Assembly: GCA_003427395.1 (NCBI GenBank)
Contig: BFEA01000239.1
Span: 1,089,128 to 1,135,981 of the forward strand
Origin: Chara braunii
Taxonomy: Eukaryota > Streptophyta > Charophyceae > Charales > Characeae
Reading direction: 5' to 3'
DNA: 46,854 bases
A program made the translations under genes and the position numbers. This document shows positions 21,272-31,529 of the stretch, piece by piece. Position 1 is the stretch's first letter, and each line of letters opens with the position of its first letter. The notes below the pieces were generated by a model. That model was not told the origin of the DNA and made no database searches. It worked only from the letters and a program-made list of their open reading frames with translations.

Positions 21272-21480
21272 AAGGAGAAGCTACGTGATCCATTTTACGA
21301 ACAGTCCATCATATGGGCGATTTTGTATACACAAGTTATGATCAGGGGTAGTTGTTGAAAAAAAAGGAAAAAAGGAGAGTAGAATTTATTTTTCTTATCG
21401 CTTCTGCGCCCCGATCTTTGTACAAGCGACTAATAATCAATCCCAAATTTTTTTTTTCATTTGTTTTTTTTTTTTTTGAA
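19690..21480. repeat. AT-rich tandem duplication and A tracts, no gene
   Basis: A segment starting GCAGTATTAAGTCCCC at 20061 is repeated from 20409 (CAGTATTAAGTTCCCAATTA), a diverged tandem duplication with a period of about 348 bp. Each copy contains the same poly-A stretch near its middle, followed by AGAGCGGAAGGGGACAAACG. Long A runs lie at about 20214-20243, 21107-21126 and 21225-21269 (45 A). ORFs here are Lys- or Phe-rich products of these runs. I see no gene. Confidence 0.75.
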
Positions 21481-21498
21481 GAAACCACCCAAGTTTAT

Positions 21499-21606
21499 GC
21501 TAGGGGTGTTGGTAAAAGCAGGCACCTCTAGCGGTCTCGGGGGGCCGCATCTATTGGTGGGGGGCATCACATGCTGGAAAACGGGTCCAGCGTCCCTATA
21601 CATATG
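21499..21606 (+). repeat. hairpin plus ATCTATTGGTGGGG module, copy 5
   Basis: A 10-bp hairpin (GCTAGGGGTG/CACCTCTAGC, 21499-21532) is followed about 13 bases later by CGCATCTATTGGTGGGGGGC and GCTGGAAAACGGGTCCAGC, which itself can fold (GCTGGA/TCCAGC). The copy lies 4.3 kb from the other four, inside the DIRS-bounded region. The 500 bases after it contain only AT-rich sequence and a (TA)n tract near 21940. Confidence 0.65.
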
Positions 21607-22109
21607 TTGAGAAGTAGACATGTTGTATAAATGTTCGTTCTACTTGTACAGACCGGGCTATGGTATGCTCTGGGTTCCATCCTTTCATGTATCTTACAGC
21701 CTTACCTAGGCGTAGTATGTAAGGGTAAGTGAAAGTGAGTGTAGGTTAGTGTTCAGTGAGCCGTTTCTATTGTCCATTGTGTACATTGTGTATTCTCAAT
21801 CAAATAAATATGTCTGGCAGTCATCGGTCGATCACATAGGTAAAAAAGAAAAAGAAAAAAACAGTTTAACCGCCGCTCAACCTGCATCCGCATGGGCGGC
21901 TTTGTATTCAGAGTTTCTGATCAAGACACCTATAAAAATATATATATATATAATTTTTTATTTTATTTTTTTCTTGCCTTTTTCGCTTCAGCGCGCCAAT
22001 CTTTGTGACATTATATACATTTATTTACTTTCAACCATTTCGCAAACGGCAAACAACTAATTCCGAGAATTCTCAATAAAATCAATATGTTTGCCTATCA
22101 ATCTACTAT

Positions 22110-23615
22110 TAGTAGTATGGATTTCGTATGTCTGGGCCTAAGTCCTCCTCCGTGCAAGCACAGATTCGAACCGGCGACTTCGGCCTCAAGAGCCAAGTCT
22201 CTTAACCACTACAGCCAGGACACAGTGTTCAAAAATGGAATCGTACCGGTCGTGATATCCACCCCACCCTTGCAAGGCTGTAGTGTCCAACTCAACACAC
22301 ACCACACACAACACTCACGGACACGGCAATTCTCGTACACTTCGCTCTGTAGTCAGCACGTAACCCCCGCTGGTACTCTTCCTCGCTCACACAGACGGAA
22401 CTTATCAATGCCCGCGGTTCACGGGCGCTTCCACAGTAGTATGGGTTCCGTACGTCTGGGCCTAAGTCCTCCTCCGTGCCAACGCAGATTCGAACCGGCG
22501 ACTTCGGCCTCAAGAGCCAAGTTTCTTAACCACTACAACCAGGACACAGTGTTCAAAAGTGGAATCGTACCGGTCGTGATATCCACCCCACCCCTGCAAG
22601 GTTGTAGTGTCCAACTCAACACACACCACACACAACACCCACGTGATACGACAATTCTCGTACACTTCACTCTGTAGTCAGCACGTAACACCCTCTGGTA
22701 CTCTTACTCGCTCACACAGACGGGACTTATCAATGCCCGCAGTTCACGGGAGCTTCCACAGTAGTATGGATTCCGTACGTCTGGGCCTAAGTCCTCCTCC
22801 GTGCAAGCACAGATTCAAACCGGCGACTTCGGCCTCAAGAGCCAAGTCTCTTAACCACTACAGCCAGGACACGGTGTTCAAAAGTGGAATCGTATCGGTC
22901 GTGATATCCACCCCACCCCTACAAGGTTGTAGTGTCCAACTCAACACACACCACACACAACACCCACGGACACGCCAATTCTCGTACACTTCGCTCTGTA
23001 GTCAGCACGTAACCCCCTTACCCGCTCACACAGACGGGACTTGTCAATGCCCGCGGTTCACGGGCGCTTCCACAATAGTATGGATTCCGTACGTCTGGGC
23101 CTAAGTCCTCCTCCGTGCAAGCACAGATTCGAACCGGCGACTTCGGCCTCAAGAGCCAAGTCTCTTAACCACTACAGCCAGGACACTGTGTGCAAAAGTG
23201 GAATCGTACCGGTCGTGATATCCACCCCACCCCTGCACGGTTGTAGTGTCCAACTCAACACACACCACACACAACACCCACGGACACGGCAATTCTCGTA
23301 CACTTCGCTCTGTAGTCAGCACGTAACCCCCGCTGGTACGTTTATCCGCTCACAAAGACGGGACTTATCAATGCCCGCGATTCACGGGCGTTTCCACAAT
23401 AGAATGGATTCCGTACGTCTGGGCCTAAGTCCTCCTCCATGCAAGCACACATTCGAACCGGCGACTTCGGCCTCAAGAGCCAAGTCTCTTAACCACTACA
23501 GCCAGGACACGGTGTTCAAAAGTGGAATCGTACCGGTCGTGATATCCACCCCACCCCTGCAAGGCTCTAGTGTCCAACTCAACACACAGCACACACAACG
23601 CCAACGGACACGGCA
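22110..23615 (-). repeat. five-unit tandem array with tRNA-like Pol III promoters
   Basis: Five head-to-tail units begin (TCTGGGCCTAAG marker) at 22131, 22455, 22780, 23094 and 23418, giving periods of 324, 325, 314 and 324 bp; the last unit is truncated near 23615. On the minus strand each unit has a box A (TGGCTGTAGTGGTTA) and a box B (GGTTCGAATC) at 22203-22217/22163-22172, 22527-22541/22487-22496, 22852-22866/22812-22821, 23166-23180/23126-23135 and 23490-23504/23450-23459. GACTT/AAGTC can form an anticodon-like stem and GTCCT/AGGAC an acceptor-like stem, but the T stem is poor, so this is a tRNA-derived repeat and not a working tRNA. Units 1-2 happen to be open in one + frame because 324 is divisible by 3. 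Confidence 0.85.
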
Positions 23616-25544
23616 ATCTACTATACCATCAATCGATCGGATATGTAAAAAAAAAAAAAAAAAAAGGAATAATAAAAAAAATCGAGGGGAAGATTCGCAG
23701 TAACCATCAGAAGGACTACTTATGACCAACAATCCATTGAACACCAATCAACTATTCAATTGTCAACTGGGCGACCGTCTCGTGACATCTAATTCTATTA
23801 ACTCACTCACTGATCTTACAACCAGCCGACCGATCGATTTTTTGGATCCAATCAAAATCTGCAACCCATCATTTACTCTAATTAACCACCAATCAACTAT
23901 TCAATCGTCAACTGGGTGACCGTTTTTTTCAATCAACTCATTCAACCAGCCGACTGATCGACTTTTGGGTCCAATCGAAATCTGCAACCCATAATTTCAT
24001 TAACTTATAAACGAATTACTAACTAATCATCCGAAAACAAAATATCATGCCACCAATACTTCTTACAATCGATTGATGTTTTTCAATCGACTACGACACC
24101 ACCGCATCACCCACCCTATAACACATCCCGTCAATTACGCCCAACCCAAAAAAGAAAAAAAAGAGAAAGGGAAAAGAAGAAGTAGGGCAAAGCATGACGA
24201 ATCAAATCGATGGAAGCTCGTCAATCATCAACATAACACTACACCGCAATTTATCTTATAAAAGTCTGACCTTGCTCTGTATACCTACACCTCCAAGATT
24301 ATCATCCTTTGCAATCTATACGCATCCTTTTCCTCTTCCCTGTCCTTTTCTATAATCTGTGTCTGGCTACGCTTCGCTCTAACAATCTGTTCTCTTTTCT
24401 TTCTCACATTTTTTTTGCTTCATTTTCACTCATCCGCTCTTATAATTTGTTCCCTTTCTTTCTCACATTTTCTTTGCTTCATTTCCACGCAATCATCAAA
24501 CTCATTATAATAAGCGGTCCGTACCATTTACACTCTGTTAATTAATCATCCACAATCTCTCGCACGGCCGATCAGTTCATCAATCGTCTATGTTATCACC
24601 CGATCACTAATTCTTTCAGTCATTCTCTCATCTTCATAAATTTAGCCCAATATATACACTGGAAAGGAGGGGGCAGGTATGGCAATCGGTGACAGCCGAT
24701 CAATCATCCCACACTCTCAACAAGCAATTGTTCACTCAATCCGTTAATCGTCCACCCAACGTCGAAACCAAACAATACCTCAATCTTTACAGCCAATCCC
24801 TAACTACAAACTGCTTTTCATCTTCAACCAATTACCCAAATCTCTTATTAAAAAAATAAAATAAAATGAAAAGAGGGGCAAACTGAGAACCCATTGTCAT
24901 CAATCCATCTCCACCTTTTTTAATCGACTATCCATGCAAAAAAAAGGGGGGGGGAAGAGAGAACGCAAAAAGCGAACACGTTGTTCAAATTACTTACATC
25001 CAGAAACTTATTAACCAATAGGAGCACTCGCCTAATCGACTAATAACTTTCCAAACCAATTACTTACATTCGGCAACTACTACGCACACCTTCACTTACG
25101 TTATCTTCACTCTTTAATTCGTCAACAGCCCAATACCTTAATCAATCTATCATTTTGAATCCACAATCTTTTGCAACTAATCTTATAGGCAAATATATAT
25201 ATATAATATATATATATATATATAACTACAAACATCCCACCGAAGATTATTGCAAATTCATTGTCACACCTTTTTTTCGGCAGCAGCCTCTAACCTACAA
25301 CCAATCTGCAAACCGCAAATTACCAACTTATCACTCGACCAAAAAAAAAAGCCATAAAAAAGGAAGGAGGGAGAAAAGGGATGAAAAGGATAAAGAAGAA
25401 CGCAAAACCAATCAACCATCTCATCCACCTCCCATTACGTTATCCAAAAAAAAAAAAAAAAAAAAAAAGGAAGGGAAAAAAAACAAGGATTCGACAATTT
25501 ATCCTTCAAACACCAATCAAGATTCTCAACAATATATATGACAC
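23616..25544. other. AT-rich sequence, no gene
   Basis: Low-complexity DNA with A runs (23647-23665, 25446-25468), a (TA)n tract at 25193-25224 and diverged short repeats (CAATCAACTATTCAATTGTCAACTG-like text near 23743 and 23888, GACCGATCGA near 23829 and 23944). ORFs are short and compositionally biased. I see no gene. Confidence 0.6.
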
Positions 25545-26231
25545 CAGGGTTACCTGACCGAACATTCGGGGGGCCCCGGGCTGGCCCCCGAACGTTCGGG
25601 CGTTCCGGGTCCCGTTCGGGGGTCGAACACCTCCAGGTTCGGCCCCCTCCAAAAAACATTTCGGGGCCTAAAAGTAAGTTTTTTTTCTGAATTGTTTTTT
25701 GTGAGTTCTCTATGATGTAACCTACACGCCCACAAATTTTGAATTCATTCTGCTGAGCCAAAAAAACATTAAAAATCGTCAAAGATGGGGGTGTCAAAAC
25801 GTGCTTGCCCACTCACTATTTTGTTTTTTTTTTCACTTTTAACTCTTTGTTTTCACTTTATTTCAGGGCCTAAACAATTTTATTATTTTTTGAAAAACTT
25901 TTAATGAGTTATTGATCATGTAAACTACATATCTGTAAAATTTCAAGGCATTTGTCAATGCCTAAAAATAATTAAAAATCGGCAAAGATGGCGGTGTCGA
26001 AAAGCTGCTAGCACACTCACTCATTTTAATTCTCTTTTTATTTTTTCTTATTTTTATCATAGTGTTTATTTTCTGTATTTAATTTTTAATTCAAATTTAG
26101 TAAAGAATTTGGATGCAGTGCCCAGACAAATGTTGTTTAGTTTATTTTTTTCCATAACAGATTGTTTTTTCGGAATTGTTTGAAAACGTTTTTTTTTTTT
26201 TTTTTTTTTTTTTGGTCCGCGTTCGGGCCTA
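25545..26231 (+). mobile_element. palindrome-ended element, copy a (GAACGTTC type, 3' end missing)
   Basis: It starts CAGGGTTACC after a TATATAT stretch. A subterminal palindrome has arms at 25558-25575 and 25583-25599 (CCGAACATTCGGGGG with CCCCCGAACGTTCGG). The AT-rich body contains two diverged halves, each holding AAAAATCG-C/T-C-AAAGATGG and GGTGTC. A T run is followed by GGTCCGCGTTCGGGCC and then homology stops, so the GGTTACC end is lost. There is no coding capacity. Confidence 0.8.
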
Positions 26232-26564
26232 AATTTCTAAATCAACCAATTCCCCCTTCCGGTCCGTTGATTCATTAAAAAAAAAAAAAAGGATAGAGGG
26301 AAATTCAATAAGCACAATTCATTCAATCAATCAACCAAGGATTCAACGAGCAACCGAATCACTCAAGTCATCTCTTGTTCGACCAACTGCTTTTCGACAC
26401 ATTTTCACTCAGCAAATTGCTTCATCATGGATCCACGTATTTCGCGCATAATATTGATCAAGTACACCCACTCCTTCCTTTGCAAACATTACCATAGCTC
26501 ATCTCCTTTTACTCCCCACCTTAAAATATATAGTTTACCGGGCAGTTCTATTTGACGATATATA

Positions 26565-27156
26565 CAGGGTCACCAGCCCGTACGTACGGAGGTCCCCGGG
26601 CAGACCTCCGTACGTACGGGCGTTCGGGGTCCCGTACGGTGTCCGAACCCGACGGCGTTCGGCCCCCGCCAAAACTTATTTCGGGGCCTAAAAATGATTA
26701 TTTGTTTTTGATTTTTTTTGTGAGTTCTCTATGACGTGGGGTACATGTCTGTAAATTTTCCAGTCATTTGGCTAAGCCAAATAAGAATTAAAAATCGCCA
26801 ACGATGGCGGTGTCGAAACGTGCTCACCCACGTATTTTTTCACTTTTTACTTTTTGTTTTCACTTTAGTTCGGGATCCAGACAATTTTATTATTTTTTGA
26901 AACTTTATTACTGGGTTTTGCATTATGTGAAGTACACATCTCTAAATTTTCAGGGCATTTAGCTATGCCAAAAAAAAATTAAAAATCGCCAAAGATGGCG
27001 GTGTCAAAAACATGCTCGCGCACTCACTAAATTTAATTGTGTTCCGTATTTTATTTTTATTTCAAATTGGGTAAGGAATTCGGATGTAATGCTCAGGCAA
27101 ATCTTGTTTAATCTATTTTTATCCATAACATATCTTTTTTTTCAGATTTTGTTGAT

Positions 27157-27191
<35 letters not shown>

Positions 27192-27281
27192 GTTCACGTT
27201 CAGCCCTAACGGCCGAACGCATCCCACACAGGTCCCATACGTTCGGGCGTTCGGCTCGTCCCGAATGCCAGTTACCGTGTA
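26565..27281 (+). mobile_element. palindrome-ended element, copy b (GTACGTAC type)
   Basis: A full copy from CAGGGTCACC to GGTTACC-like GTTACCGTG, flanked on both sides by TATATA. Ends are imperfect inverted repeats (CAGGGT.ACC against GGT.AC-type). The left subterminal palindrome is perfect over 18 bp (26577-26594 with 26603-26620). The internal motif AAAAATCGCCAA/GATGGCGGTGTC occurs twice, about 190 bp apart, so the body is an old duplication. It is non-autonomous; the (TA)n flanks suggest TA-rich targets. Confidence 0.82.
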
Positions 27282-27298
27282 TATATATATATATATAT

Positions 27299-27402
27299 GA
27301 GTCGGTGAAACTCCGACGAAACAGTTTGTCACAGCCCCTCGTTTGTTGTCCTCTTCTCCCTCTCTGCCTACGGTTTACCGGGCAGTTCTATTTGACGATA
27401 TA
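27299..27402 (+). repeat. partial hammerhead-bearing repeat between copies b and c
   Basis: It begins TGAGTCGGTGAAACTCCGAC and GAAACAGTTTGTC, exactly the 3' part of the ribozyme at 30505-30557. It continues through CTACGGTTTACCGGGCAGTT to GACGATATA, where copy c begins. The CTGA and stem I part is replaced by (TA)n. The same GTTTACCGGGCAGTTCTATT also precedes copy b (26533). Copy b plus this segment therefore forms a tandem unit of 840 bp (26533 to 27373). Confidence 0.82.
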
Positions 27403-27424
27403 TTTATATATATACTTATATATA

Positions 27425-28161
27425 CAGGGTCGGCAGCCCGTACGTACGGAGGTCCCCAGGCAGACCTCCGTACGTACGGGTGTTCGGGGTCCCGTACGGG
27501 GTCCGAACCCGACGGCGTTCGTCCCCCGCCAAAAAATTATTTCGGGGCCTAAAAATAATTTTTTTTCTTCTGAATTTGTTTTTGTGAGTTCTCTATGACG
27601 TGATATACATGCCTGTTAATTTTCAAGTCATTTGGCTAAGCCAAATAAGAATTAAAAATCGCCAAAGATGGCGGTGTCAAAACGTTCTCACCCACGTATT
27701 GTTTCACTTTTTACTTTTTGTTTTTACTTTAGTTTGGGGTCTAAACAATTTTATTAGTTTTTGAAACTTTTATAGTGGGTTTTGTATTATGTGAAGTACA
27801 CATCTGTAAATTTTCAGGGCATTTATCTATGCCAAAAAAAAATGAAAAATCGCCAAAGACGGCAGTGTCGAAAACATGCTCGCGCATTCACTAAATTTGA
27901 TTCTCTTTTTATTTTTATTTATTTTCCATATTTTATTTTTATTTCAAATTTGGTAAGGAATTCGGATGTAATGCTCAGGCAAATCTTGTTAAATTTGTTT
28001 TTCTCCATAACATATCTTTTTTTCAGATTTTGTTGATGACTTTTTTTTTTTTTTTTTTTTTGGGGGGGGGGGTCCACGTTCGGCCCGAACGGCCGAACGC
28101 ATCCCCAAGGGGTCCCATACGTTCGGGCGTTCAGCCCGTCCCGAACGCCGGTTACCTTGTA
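27425..28161 (+). mobile_element. palindrome-ended element, copy c (GTACGTAC type)
   Basis: Same structure as copy b: left palindrome 27437-27454/27463-27480 (18 bp, perfect), a duplicated internal motif, a T run, then ten G (28062-28071), a right palindrome GTTCGGCC/GGCCGAAC (28078-28085/28091-28098) and the end GGTTACCTTG before (TA)n. Its insertion site in the flanking repeat is identical to that of copy b, so b and c arose by tandem duplication rather than by independent insertion. Confidence 0.82.
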
Positions 28162-28929
28162 TATATATATATTTGTCCATAACCCGACTGTACACCATCT
28201 TACCATCCCAAAACTCCCCATACAGACCAACTGTAATCAATTTTCAAAAAAAAAAAAAAAAAAAAGAAGGAAAAAAAGAAAGAAACAATGAAAACGAATG
28301 GAGAAAGAGGAAGAAGGGAGAAGAGGAGATCACTCGAGTTAATTTAATTATTATCCACCTAAAACAAACAAAAAAAAAATCAATCAAAACGAGGAGTGGA
28401 GAAGGAAAACTCTCCTGCAAAATGAGTTTGCACAACCATCAAAACCTCAACGCTGATCATTGAACCACAAAAAAAAACAAAAAAAAAACGGGGGGGATGA
28501 AGAGAAATGACAAAACCCAATGATCCCCTCCTACTTTTATTTCCCTCAAATCAGTTAATTATTTATTTCCGGATGATATTTGAATGTCTTTCCTTTGTTT
28601 CCAGGAATTCAATGGATACCTCCTTTATTGAAAGTCTGCTACTCAAACTTATGCTTATTCGTTTTTCCCTCACCCTACACCTCATTGTGACCTTCCCACT
28701 CAATGCTTTTCTCACTCGGTGTTTCCCCATGAGAATCCTAGCAGTCCTAATACTACTCATAATTGGATCTTGCTTTGTGGTTCCTATCTTTATTGTCTCC
28801 TACTTCTTTTCGCAGATCCTTCAACTCTTCGATGATGATACTCCTTAATCTTTTTTAAATCCATGGAACCACCCTACTTCTCAGAGGATTCATTACCACG
28901 GCAACCATTAATGCTAACTTTAATGTCAT
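28162..28929. other. AT-rich sequence with a hydrophobic ORF
   Basis: An A run (28245-28264) and Lys-rich text are followed by a 113-codon frame (28507-28848 +) with two hydrophobic stretches (ILAVLILLIIGSCFVVPIF is one). I recognise no family. It lies just before the second gag-like piece of the DIRS element and may be a decayed part of it. Confidence that it is a gene is low. Confidence 0.3.
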
Positions 28930-29764
28930 CTTATGTTTACTAGATAGATCCTGTCATCACCAGAGTCATCTTCGCCAATGGACCGCAAACCCTTACCCGC
29001 GCTGACGTACTAGCCATCTGTCCGATTCCACCTTTCGTCTTCTCCCTGGCTAAGATCATTTCATGCCTCAATCCTCAAGATCAAAGAGACGAACTCATTT
29101 TTGTGGTACCGACAAAGAAATCATCCAAAACCCAGAAAGTCCACATCTCTGGCCTCAAACTTCTGCCACCTCCACCTCCCCCCCCACCCCCCTCCCCCTC
29201 GCCTCATGTATGCCAACCCATCTTCGGAACTCACCAATTGCCAATACTTCAATACTCTTTTTCCTCTTCCTCTGCACCAGACTTGATGACATTTTTTTAT
29301 CGACTCCGAACCCATCTCATCTAGAAATCTAAATCGGGTCACAATAAGATTATCCGAAGAGAGGAGGAGAATCAAGCCCTTAACGAACTCTATTCCAACA
29401 TAACCTCCGATATGCACGAAATCTCCCAGACGATGCTTCTTCAGTCCCCCTCCTCATTCTACGAGCTCAAAGCATGGAAATAATTATTTTTCAGCCCCTG
29501 CTATCTTTGGCAAATCCTATCTTTCATCAGATTCAAAGTTGTCGACCTTAACTACTCCTGTTATCCGTATGGAAAGACATTTGCCCTCAACTTTGTGTCC
29601 CGTGTCGCCTCTATAGCCAAGGATTCCATGGAAAAGCGCATTCCCAGGGAGACCAAAATGATACTAAGCAAAGCTGCTAGAGAAGGAAGGGAGGAGGCAC
29701 TACCACTCATTGAAGCGGAATTCAATTACTGCCTCAATCGAGCTCGCCAGATGGAAGCCAGGTA
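28930..29764 (+). pseudogene. second gag-like segment of the DIRS element
   Basis: In successive frames the DNA encodes DPVITRVIFANGPQTLTRAD, DELIFVVPTKKSSKTQKVHI, a proline run (PPPPPPPPPSPSP near 29165-29205), then NELYSNITSDMHEISQTMLL and, after a TAA, VVDLNYSCYPYGKTFALNFV followed by KSAAREGREE-like charged helices, to QMEAR at 29763. Codon content is protein-like across about 800 bp on one strand. I assign it to the DIRS element by its place upstream of RT; no diagnostic gag motif is visible. Confidence 0.4.
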
Positions 29765-30076
29765 AGCAAGGGCAGTGTCCGATGACTTTATCTACTCGCC
29801 ATGGATTGCCTAAAAAGTCAATGCCATTTGCGTTAAGGGCATTCTCACTTATCTTCCTCTCATGTTCATGTTGTGCCTCTAGTGCCAGCGGCGTGTCTGG
29901 AGTGTATTTTTTGGCTGTGACAGACCTTTCTTTGTTTCGTGGATGTTTTGCTGGCTTGTGATGGGGTGTGAACCGACAATCTGTAGAGTTTTCCATCTGG
30001 TGTGGGTGAGTGATAGTTTACTTTGATTTTGGTTAAGGTAGATTATCATTTACAGTGTAATCAGTGAGGGGATACT

Positions 30077-30124
30077 GCAGACTGTTGAGGGTTCAGCCTC
30101 CTGATGAGTCGGTGAAACTCCGAC
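30077..30124 (+). ncRNA. hammerhead ribozyme, copy 1 (3' part in the gap)
   Basis: Reading 5' to 3': stem III 5' strand GCAGACTGT (30077-30085), cleavage-site base T at 30086 (triplet GTT), stem I GAGG (30087-30090), loop GTTCAG, CCTC (30097-30100), core CTGATGA (30101-30107), stem II GTCGG/CCGAC with loop TGAAACT (30108-30124), then N. The GAAA and stem III 3' strand are hidden by the gap but are visible in copy 2, whose other parts are identical. Type III hammerheads of this kind occur in plant retrozymes and in satellite repeats, where they cut tandem transcripts into units. Confidence 0.78.
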
Positions 30125-30504
30125 NNNNNNNNNNNNNNNNNNNNNNNNNNNNNNNNNNNNNNNNNNNNNNNNNNNNNNNNNNNNNNNNNNNNNNNNNNNN
30201 NNNNNNNNNNNNNNNNNNNNNNNNNNNNNNNNNNNNNNNNNNNNNNNNNNNNNNNNNNNNNNNNNNNNNNNNNNNNNNNNNNNNNNNNNNNNNNNNNNNN
30301 NNNNNNNNNNNNNNNNNNNNNNNNNNNNNNNNNNNNNNNNNNNNNNNNNNNNNNNNNNNNNNNNNNNNNNNNNNNNNNNNNNNNNNNNNNNNNNNNNNNN
30401 NNNNNNNNNNNNNNNNNNNNNNNNNNNNNNNNNNNNNNNNNNNNNNNNNNNNNNNNNNNNNNNNNNNNNNNNNNNNNNNNNNNNNNNNNNNNNNNNNNNN
30501 NNNN
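30125..30504. other. assembly gap (380 N) between two ribozyme copies
   Basis: The gap begins right after stem II of copy 1 and ends right before the GTT of copy 2. Identical sequence on both sides suggests an unresolved tandem repeat, so the true length may differ from 380. Frames crossing it are meaningless. Confidence 0.98.
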
Positions 30505-30557
30505 GTTGAGGGTTCAGCCTCCTGATGAGTCGGTGAAACTCCGACGAAACAGTTTGT
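30505..30557 (+). ncRNA. hammerhead ribozyme, copy 2 (5' stem III strand in the gap)
   Basis: GTT (30505-30507) precedes stem I (30508-30511/30518-30521), core CTGATGA (30522-30528), stem II (30529-30533/30541-30545) and GAAA (30546-30549). CAGTTTGT (30550-30557) then pairs, together with A549, with GCAGACTGT of copy 1 over 9 bp including two G-U pairs. All invariant core bases are present. The cleavage triplet would be GUU, allowed by the NUH rule but less common than GUC. The 3' flank is the same repeat as at 27299-27402. Confidence 0.82.
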
Positions 30558-31500
30558 CACAGCCTCTCGTTTGTTGTCCTCTTCTCTCTCTCTGCCTACG
30601 GTTTACCGGGCAGTTCTGTTTGTGACGATATATATATATAATATATATATAGATATAGATATAGATATATTACGGAAAGAAATATATGTTCGCTCGAACA
30701 TGTTCGCAAGCTGTTTGCACGAACCCGCAAACACGTTCGCCCGAACGTGAAGGGGCACGAACACGTTCGACGTGCTACGCTGCTCTCACCTTGCAGGGCA
30801 AATGGGGGAGATTCTGAAGGCAAATCCACATACCAAAAGAAGGGGGATCACTCCAAATATGAAGACAAGCGTTCCACCTCTCGCAAGCATCAAAACGAAG
30901 ACTACAAGGGTTACGACTACAATAAAGCAGCAAAGAAGTTCAAATTCGACATCGGCAGCGCAAAGGCGGACTCTGACAACGAAGATGACTTCAATGCAGA
31001 CTCTTAGTGCTTGCCCCCCCTTCACCATGCCTCCATTCCCTCGGATTTTTCAAAATCTTTTCGAACCTCCATCAATCATTGATCTTCGCAAAACAATCTT
31101 TGCACTTCCAAAACCTTCCTCTTGGCTAAGGTCACCTGATCACTTCTTCGCAGCATCCACCACCTCCTCCTTCTCCAACTAGAACCTCCTTCTTTCCTGC
31201 TCCTCCAGACGTTTCTCTCACTCTGTTTTGCAATGGATCAAGTATGGCGTCAGACTCAACTTTGTAGGCACTAATCATATTCCCTCCACAAAGAAAATAG
31301 AAGTTCATCGCATGCTCAAATGAGTTTACTCTGCCTCTCAATTTAAGCAAGTTCTCAAATTTCAATTTCCCTCCAAAACCATTATTCCGAATCACAACCT
31401 TCTTCCCCATCACCAAGACTTCATCTCTTCCTCAGTTTCACAACTTCTCCAATCCAAAGTTATATAACAATCTCCCTTTCCAATCGTCACCAACCCTGTG
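30558..31500. other. ribozyme-repeat tail and unassigned sequence
   Basis: 30558-30630 repeats the tail seen at 27345-27402. (TA)n and TAGATA tracts follow, and then a GAACGTGTTCG-type palindromic stretch (30688-30770). An ORF at 30747-31007 (+) is Lys/Asp-rich (KSTYQKKGDHSKYEDKRS) and ends DSDNEDDFNADS; it could be the gag-pol junction of the DIRS element, but no motif proves it. The next 490 bases are weakly coding and continue toward the RT. Confidence 0.35.
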
Positions 31501-31529
31501 TTTGTTATTGAAAGTTCGTTAAAGATAAG

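Noticed and set aside
22110-23615. CRISPR-like array
   Set aside because: Whole units of about 324 bp are repeated without short repeats and unique spacers, and the context is eukaryotic.
22087-23703. Long + strand ORFs encoding a repeated protein of about 108 residues per unit
   Set aside because: They arise because the 324-bp unit is divisible by 3; units of 325 and 314 bp break the frame, stops occur between them, and the conserved signal is the tRNA-like promoter on the other strand.
28507-28848. Membrane protein gene
   Set aside because: Hydrophobic stretches are expected from T-rich DNA; no family motif or conserved neighbour supports a gene, so I listed it only within a region entry.
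30064-30560. 150-residue ORFs spanning 30 kb
   Set aside because: They consist almost wholly of N; the visible parts encode the hammerhead ribozyme.
30505-30565. Type I hammerhead using the downstream GTC near 30556
   Set aside because: This would need stem I to form between the sequence before CTGATGA and the sequence after GTC; these do not pair, whereas the type III fold with the GTT site pairs fully.
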